From the NCBI RefSeq assembly GCF_947501225.1, contig NZ_CANMUW010000008.1, positions 1 through 64,000 of the forward strand: a stretch of 64,000 bases of DNA, given 5' to 3'. The notes beneath the pieces were generated by a model. The model saw only the letters and a program-made list of their open reading frames with translations, searched no databases and was not told the DNA's origin. This DNA is from an uncultured Shewanella sp. (GTDB taxonomy: Bacteria; Pseudomonadota; Gammaproteobacteria; Enterobacterales; Shewanellaceae). Numbering within the stretch: position 1 is the first letter of the stretch; each line of letters opens with the position of its first letter. Below are positions 59,981 to 64,000 of the stretch, piece by piece. Position numbers and translations under genes: made by a program.

Positions 59981-60157
59981 ATGAGTTTCACAGCCGAAGA
60001 AGAGAAAAGTCTAGAGCTTAAGGCTTTTATTTTTCTTACCGCCTTTTTCGCCTCTGTTGTATCGGTACTTTTGAGATTTTCTTCTCTGGTTGTCCAGGCT
60101 GTGTCATTTAAAAATTGTCCCAAGATAGATAAGGAACACCCACATGTCGTTAGCTGA
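59981..60157 (+). CDS. napE: NapE-like small membrane protein
   Basis: This 58-aa gene has a perfect ggaggag ribosome site. EEEKSLELKAFIFLTAFF at the N-terminus fits the start of NapE, a one-helix membrane protein of unclear role in nap operons. The usual GGYGF/W stretch and Pro-rich tail are absent; instead the helix continues FASVVSVLLRFSSLVVQAV and ends in a polar tail. It overlaps the start of napD by 14 bp. Assignment rests on position plus the short match; the protein may be degenerate. Confidence 0.62.
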   Translation: MSFTAEEEKSLELKAFIFLTAFFASVVSVLLRFSSLVVQAVSFKNCPKIDKEHPHVVS

Positions 60158-60425
60158 GGCGCATATATCAAGCCTGCTTGTACAAGTTAGCCCCGAGCAT
60201 TTAGAGGAAACCAAAGGCCTTATAGCAGGGTTAAAAGAGGCCGAAATTTACGGTGTTAATGAAGTCGGAAAAATTGTTGTGGTGCTTGAGACCCAAACAG
60301 AGGGCTTTATTAGCGAGATCATAGAACAGATTAACGACATGCCTGGAGTGTTAGGTGCAACCATGGTGTATCACCAGATTGATGTCGAACCAAACAGCAA
60401 AAAATCAATTTCCAAAAATAGCTAA
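60144..60425 (+). CDS. napD: NapA signal-peptide chaperone NapD
   Basis: The 93-aa ferredoxin-like-fold protein binds the Tat signal of NapA until cofactor insertion is complete. EAHISSLLVQVSPEHLEET at the start and GKIVVVLE with MPGVLGATMVYHQID later match the family. aagga lies before the ATG. It overlaps the NapE-like gene and precedes napA by 20 bp. Confidence 0.92.
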   Translation: MSLAEAHISSLLVQVSPEHLEETKGLIAGLKEAEIYGVNEVGKIVVVLETQTEGFISEIIEQINDMPGVLGATMVYHQIDVEPNSKKSISKNS

Positions 60426-60445
60426 TGTGTTAGCGAGGAACAAGT

Positions 60446-62935
60446 ATGAAAATGTCTAGACGTGAGTTTATCAAAGCCAATGCCGCAGCATCAGCTGCAG
60501 CACTCGCTGGAATTACTCTTCCTGCCTCAGCAACAAACTTAATTGCTTCAAGTGAAGAGTCAAAAATTCATTGGGATAAAGCGCCATGTCGTTTTTGTGG
60601 TACAGGGTGCTCGGTACTTGTGGGTACACAGGAGGGGAAAGTCGTTGCAACCCAAGGTGATCCGGAAGCCCCAGTTAACAAGGGATTAAACTGTATTAAA
60701 GGTTACTTCCTGTCAAAGATCATGTATGGGGCAGACAGGCTTACTCAGCCTCTCTTGCGTCAAACTAACGGTAAGTTCGACAAAAACGGTGAATTTGCAC
60801 CGGTAAGCTGGGATGACGCTTTTGATATCATGGCCCGGAAATGGAAATCGGCCCTTAAGAAGAAAGGGCCTACCAGCGTTGGTATGTTTGGCTCAGGCCA
60901 GTGGACAGTCATGGAAGGCTACGCGGCCGTTAAGATGATGAAAGCGGGTTTCCGTTCAAACAACATCGACCCTAATGCTCGTCACTGTATGGCTTCCGCT
61001 GTAGGCGCCTTTATGCGTACCTTCGGTATTGATGAGCCTATGGGCTGTTATGATGATTTTGAAGAAGCCGATGCATTCGTTTTATGGGGTGCGAATATGG
61101 CTGAGATGCATCCCATTCTATGGAGCCGCATCACCGACAGACGTTTGAGTCATCCCCATGTGCAAGTGAATGTGCTATCGACTTACTATCATCGTTCATT
61201 TGAACTGGCAGATAAAGGTTACATCTTTAAGCCACAAACTGACCTTGCGATAGCTAACTATATCGCCAATTACATCATCGAAAACGATGCCGTTAATTGG
61301 GACTTCGTCAATAAGCATACGCACTTCAAACAAGCCACCACCGACATAGGTTATGGCTTAAGAGATGAGCACCCACTACAACAAGCCGCAGCCAACCCTA
61401 ACGTAGGTAAAGTCGATTCCATCGATTTTGAACAATATAAGCAATCTGTTGCCCCTTACACGTTAGAGAAAACCGCTGAGATGACGGGGGTTGATGAAGA
61501 GAAACTTCTGGCTCTGGCTAAACAGTTCGCCGATCCAAAGATTAAGGTCATGTCACTTTGGACTATGGGGATGAATCAGCACACCCGTGGGGTATGGATG
61601 AACTCACTGGTTTACAACATCCACCTTCTGGTTGGAAAAATCTCTACACCAGGTAACGGTCCATTCTCACTCACAGGTCAGCCATCGGCATGTGGCACCG
61701 CACGTGAAGTGGGCACCTTCTCACACCGTCTGCCAGCAGATATGGTGGTGGCTAATCCTAAGCACCGTAAACTGTCTGAAAAATTATGGAAACTGCCGGA
61801 GGGCACTATTCCGCCTAAACCTGGTTTCCATGCGGTGCTACAAGATCGTAAGTTAAATGATGGTGAACTCAATGCCTATTGGGTGATGTGTAATAACAAT
61901 ATGCAGGCAGGCCCAAACATCAACAATGAGCGTCTACCTGGCTATCGTAATCCGGAAAACTTCATCGTTTGCTCTGATCCTTATCCGACGGCGACGGCGC
62001 AGGCATCAGACTTGATTCTGCCAACCGCTATGTGGGTAGAGAAAGAGGGGGCTTATGGTAACGCTGAGCGCCGTACACAGGCTTGGTATCAGCAAGTTTC
62101 AGCCCCGGGTGAAGCTAAGTCAGATCTCTGGCAGATCATGGAATTTTCAAAACGCTTCAAAATTGAAGAGGTGTGGAGCGAAGAGCTAATCGCAAAGATG
62201 CCTGAAGTACGCGGTAAGACCATGTATCAGGTGTTATTTGAAAATGGTCAGGTGAATAAGTTCCCGTTATCGGAGGCGCAACCGCTTAATGATGATGCTA
62301 AAGATCAAGGCTTTTATGTACAAAAAGGGCTATTTGAGGAGTATGCCAGCTTCGGTCGTGGCAAAGCCCATGATTTAGCGCCATACGAACGCTACCACAA
62401 TGAACGTGGCTTACGTTGGCCTGTCGTCGATGGTAAAGAGACCAGGTGGCGCTTTAAAGAGGGATCCGATCCCTATGTTGGCAAAGGTAAAGGATTTGAG
62501 TTCTATGGCAAGCCAGATGGTAAAGCATGGATCATCTCTGCACCCTATGAGAAGCCACCGGAATCTCCGGATGAAGAGTATAACCTATGGTTATGTACTG
62601 GCCGTGTATTAGAGCATTGGCATACCGGAACCATGACCCGTCGTGTCCCTGAGCTATATAAAGCGGTTCCTGATGCGGTTTGCTATATGCATCCTGATGA
62701 CGCTAAAGCCCATGGTGTTCGTCGTGGTGATGAGGTCCTGATGAGCAATAAGCGTGGTGAAGTGCGTGCCAGAGTCGAGACGCGTGGTCGAAACCGCCCA
62801 CCAAAAGGCTTGGTATTTGTTCCTTTTTTCGATGCGCGAATTCTAATCAATAAGTTGATTCTAGATGCCACGGATCCTCTGTCTAAACAGACAGACTTTA
62901 AAAAGTGTCCAATAAAAATTACTAAAGTGGGTTAA
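60446..62935 (+). CDS. napA: Periplasmic nitrate reductase catalytic subunit NapA
   Basis: The 829-aa molybdenum enzyme reduces nitrate to nitrite in the periplasm. It has a Tat signal (SRREFIK, residues 4-10, then the Ala-rich region to about 30) and a [4Fe-4S] site CRFCGTGC...GLNCIKG (about 48-83). The Mo-ligand Cys lies in [10 protein letters not shown] (about 181). The C-terminal molybdopterin-binding region is complete, ending [13 protein letters not shown]. Length equals E. coli NapA. It is the third gene of the napEDABC-type order. Confidence 0.97.
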   Translation: MKMSRREFIKANAAASAAALAGITLPASATNLIASSEESKIHWDKAPCRFCGTGCSVLVGTQEGKVVATQGDPEAPVNKGLNCIKGYFLSKIMYGADRLTQPLLRQTNGKFDKNGEFAPVSWDDAFDIMARKWKSALKKKGPTSVGMFGSGQWTVMEGYAAVKMMKAGFRSNNIDPNARHCMASAVGAFMRTFGIDEPMGCYDDFEEADAFVLWGANMAEMHPILWSRITDRRLSHPHVQVNVLSTYYHRSFELADKGYIFKPQTDLAIANYIANYIIENDAVNWDFVNKHTHFKQATTDIGYGLRDEHPLQQAAANPNVGKVDSIDFEQYKQSVAPYTLEKTAEMTGVDEEKLLALAKQFADPKIKVMSLWTMGMNQHTRGVWMNSLVYNIHLLVGKISTPGNGPFSLTGQPSACGTAREVGTFSHRLPADMVVANPKHRKLSEKLWKLPEGTIPPKPGFHAVLQDRKLNDGELNAYWVMCNNNMQAGPNINNERLPGYRNPENFIVCSDPYPTATAQASDLILPTAMWVEKEGAYGNAERRTQAWYQQVSAPGEAKSDLWQIMEFSKRFKIEEVWSEELIAKMPEVRGKTMYQVLFENGQVNKFPLSEAQPLNDDAKDQGFYVQKGLFEEYASFGRGKAHDLAPYERYHNERGLRWPVVDGKETRWRFKEGSDPYVGKGKGFEFYGKPDGKAWIISAPYEKPPESPDEEYNLWLCTGRVLEHWHTGTMTRRVPELYKAVPDAVCYMHPDDAKAHGVRRGDEVLMSNKRGEVRARVETRGRNRPPKGLVFVPFFDARILINKLILDATDPLSKQTDFKKCPIKITKVG

Positions 62936-62947
62936 GGCGGGGTTAAC

Positions 62948-63403
62948 ATGAAAAAGTTACTTTTATTATCAATCAGTTTGAGTTTAGGCCTGATGAGTGC
63001 TTTTGCTGTTAGCCAAGGGCGCGGCATTGGTGGCGTTGAATCGCTTCGGGGCAGCGCTGAGCTGGAAGCGACAAGAGCCGCCGACCCTATGAAGAAGGTA
63101 CCACGAGATCAAGTCGATATCGAAAGCAGTTATGTGTTTCAGCCACCACTGATCCCACACCATATCAGAAACTATGAAGTCTCTCTTAATGCTAATAAGT
63201 GTTTATCTTGCCACGGCTGGAAAAACGCCAAAGAGATGGGAGCAACCAAGATCAGTGTGACTCACTTTACTAACCGGAACGATGAAGTGTTGGCCGATGT
63301 TTCTCCCAGAAGATACTTTTGCCTGCAGTGTCACGTGACACAAGCAGATGCGAAACCTTTAGTGGGTAACTCCTTCGAACGTGTTAAGTCACTGCAAAAA
63401 TAA
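62948..63403 (+). CDS. napB: Di-haem cytochrome c NapB
   Basis: The 151-aa precursor has a Sec signal (about 1-22). Two haem c sites follow, CLSCH (about 86-90) and CLQCH (about 125-129). The PLIPHHIRNYEVSLNANKCLSCHGW segment provides axial histidines. It takes electrons from NapC and feeds NapA. It lies 12 bp after napA. Confidence 0.95.
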   Translation: MKKLLLLSISLSLGLMSAFAVSQGRGIGGVESLRGSAELEATRAADPMKKVPRDQVDIESSYVFQPPLIPHHIRNYEVSLNANKCLSCHGWKNAKEMGATKISVTHFTNRNDEVLADVSPRRYFCLQCHVTQADAKPLVGNSFERVKSLQK

Positions 63404-63420
63404 AATAGGCGGGTAATAAT

Positions 63421-64000
63421 ATGAAATGGATTATTAACGCCTTAAAAGGCTTCTGGGGCATATTGAAGCGGCCCAGTAAAGCCGCTGTGGGTATCGTTCT
63501 ATTTATGGGCTTTGCAGGAGGGCTGCTCTTCTGGGGTGCTTTTAACACAGGTATGGAAGCGACAAACACCGAAGAGTTTTGTTCCGGATGTCATGCGCCG
63601 ATAGTGGCAGAGATTCAAGAAACTATTCACTACGCAAACCGATCTGGTGTTCGTGCCATATGTTCAGATTGTCACGTGCCTCATGCATGGACAGATAAAA
63701 TCGTGCGTAAGGTTCAGGCATCTAAAGAGCTGTTTGCATATTTTGTAACTCAAACCATTAACACACCAGAGAAGTTCAAAGAGCGTCGCGCTCATTTAGC
63801 CGAAAGGGAGTGGGCAAGACTGAAAAAGAACGACTCTTTAGAGTGTCGTAACTGTCATAACTTTGAGTATATGGATTTCTCAGAGCAGAGCCCACGCAGC
63901 GTAAGGCAGCACTCCACAGCCCTTGCCAGTGGGGACAATACTTGTGTGGATTGCCATAAAGGTATCGCCCATAAACTGCCGGATATGCACAAAGTCGAAG
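63421..64000 (+). CDS. napC: Tetrahaem quinol dehydrogenase NapC (partial at the window edge)
   Basis: The 193 visible codons carry one N-terminal membrane helix (about 20-42) and four haem motifs: CSGCH, CSDCH, CRNCH and CVDCH. This is the NapC/NirT family layout. It oxidises menaquinol or ubiquinol and passes electrons to NapB. No stop is reached before base 64000; only a short tail should be missing. It starts 17 bp after napB. Confidence 0.95.
   Translation, partial: MKWIINALKGFWGILKRPSKAAVGIVLFMGFAGGLLFWGAFNTGMEATNTEEFCSGCHAPIVAEIQETIHYANRSGVRAICSDCHVPHAWTDKIVRKVQASKELFAYFVTQTINTPEKFKERRAHLAEREWARLKKNDSLECRNCHNFEYMDFSEQSPRSVRQHSTALASGDNTCVDCHKGIAHKLPDMHKVE

Noticed and set aside
59935..60171. 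Minus-strand frame opposite napE
   Set aside because: It is antisense to the well-started NapE-like gene and napD; no ribosome site.

Overview
The window reads as the chromosome of a gamma-proteobacterium, almost certainly a marine Shewanella. This rests on gene order and protein families, not on a database search. Supporting points are a monomeric NADP-isocitrate dehydrogenase beside rluE/nudJ/mnmA/hflD/purB; cspD-clpS-clpA-infA-bpt-aat; a hya/hyp uptake [NiFe]-hydrogenase locus; and a napEDABC-type nitrate reductase operon. Gene density is high. No CRISPR array, prophage or intact insertion sequence is visible.

Layout. 1-350: a 165-bp tandem repeat carrying swollen tRNA-Lys-like copies. 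0.5-4 kb: DcaP-type porin, glutaredoxin grxA, helicase radD. 4-13 kb: an acetate-switch locus, with acs divergent from a transporter-histidine kinase (crbS), an FAH-family enzyme, an amine oxidoreductase, the response regulator crbR and a thioesterase; the acs and crbR promoters share a near-identical palindrome. 13.4-18 kb: aroH, ppsR and divergent ppsA, as in E. coli. 18-25 kb: a MITE-like element, the large FAD/FeS dehydrogenase ydiJ, small conserved genes and leucine dehydrogenase. 25-32.5 kb: purB-hflD-mnmA-nudJ-rluE facing monomeric icd. 32.6-37.6 kb: cspD, then an N-degron cluster (clpS, clpA, bpt, aat) around infA. 37.6-39.6 kb: small envelope and hypothetical genes and a Nif3 protein.

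39.8-64 kb is mainly an anaerobic-metabolism region. It holds an orphan four-cysteine protein behind a perfect FNR/EtrA box, a cysteine-rich GDCCVxC protein and a His-containing micro-membrane protein. The minus-strand hydrogenase locus follows (hyaABCD, a divergent HypF-like protein, hypF, hypBCDEA), with FNR-like boxes before hyaA and before hypB. Then come a CBS-domain protein, a periplasmic solute-binding protein, hrpA and the nap operon, which has a strong CRP site and an FNR/CRP-like site upstream and runs off the right edge inside napC.

Together the genes describe a facultative anaerobe. It can scavenge acetate to acetyl-CoA, make PEP from pyruvate, oxidise H2 through a membrane cytochrome b and reduce nitrate in the periplasm. 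The least explained items are the orphan FNR-controlled protein, the divergent HypF-like protein, the nested palindromes at 41.1 kb and the tRNA-like repeats.
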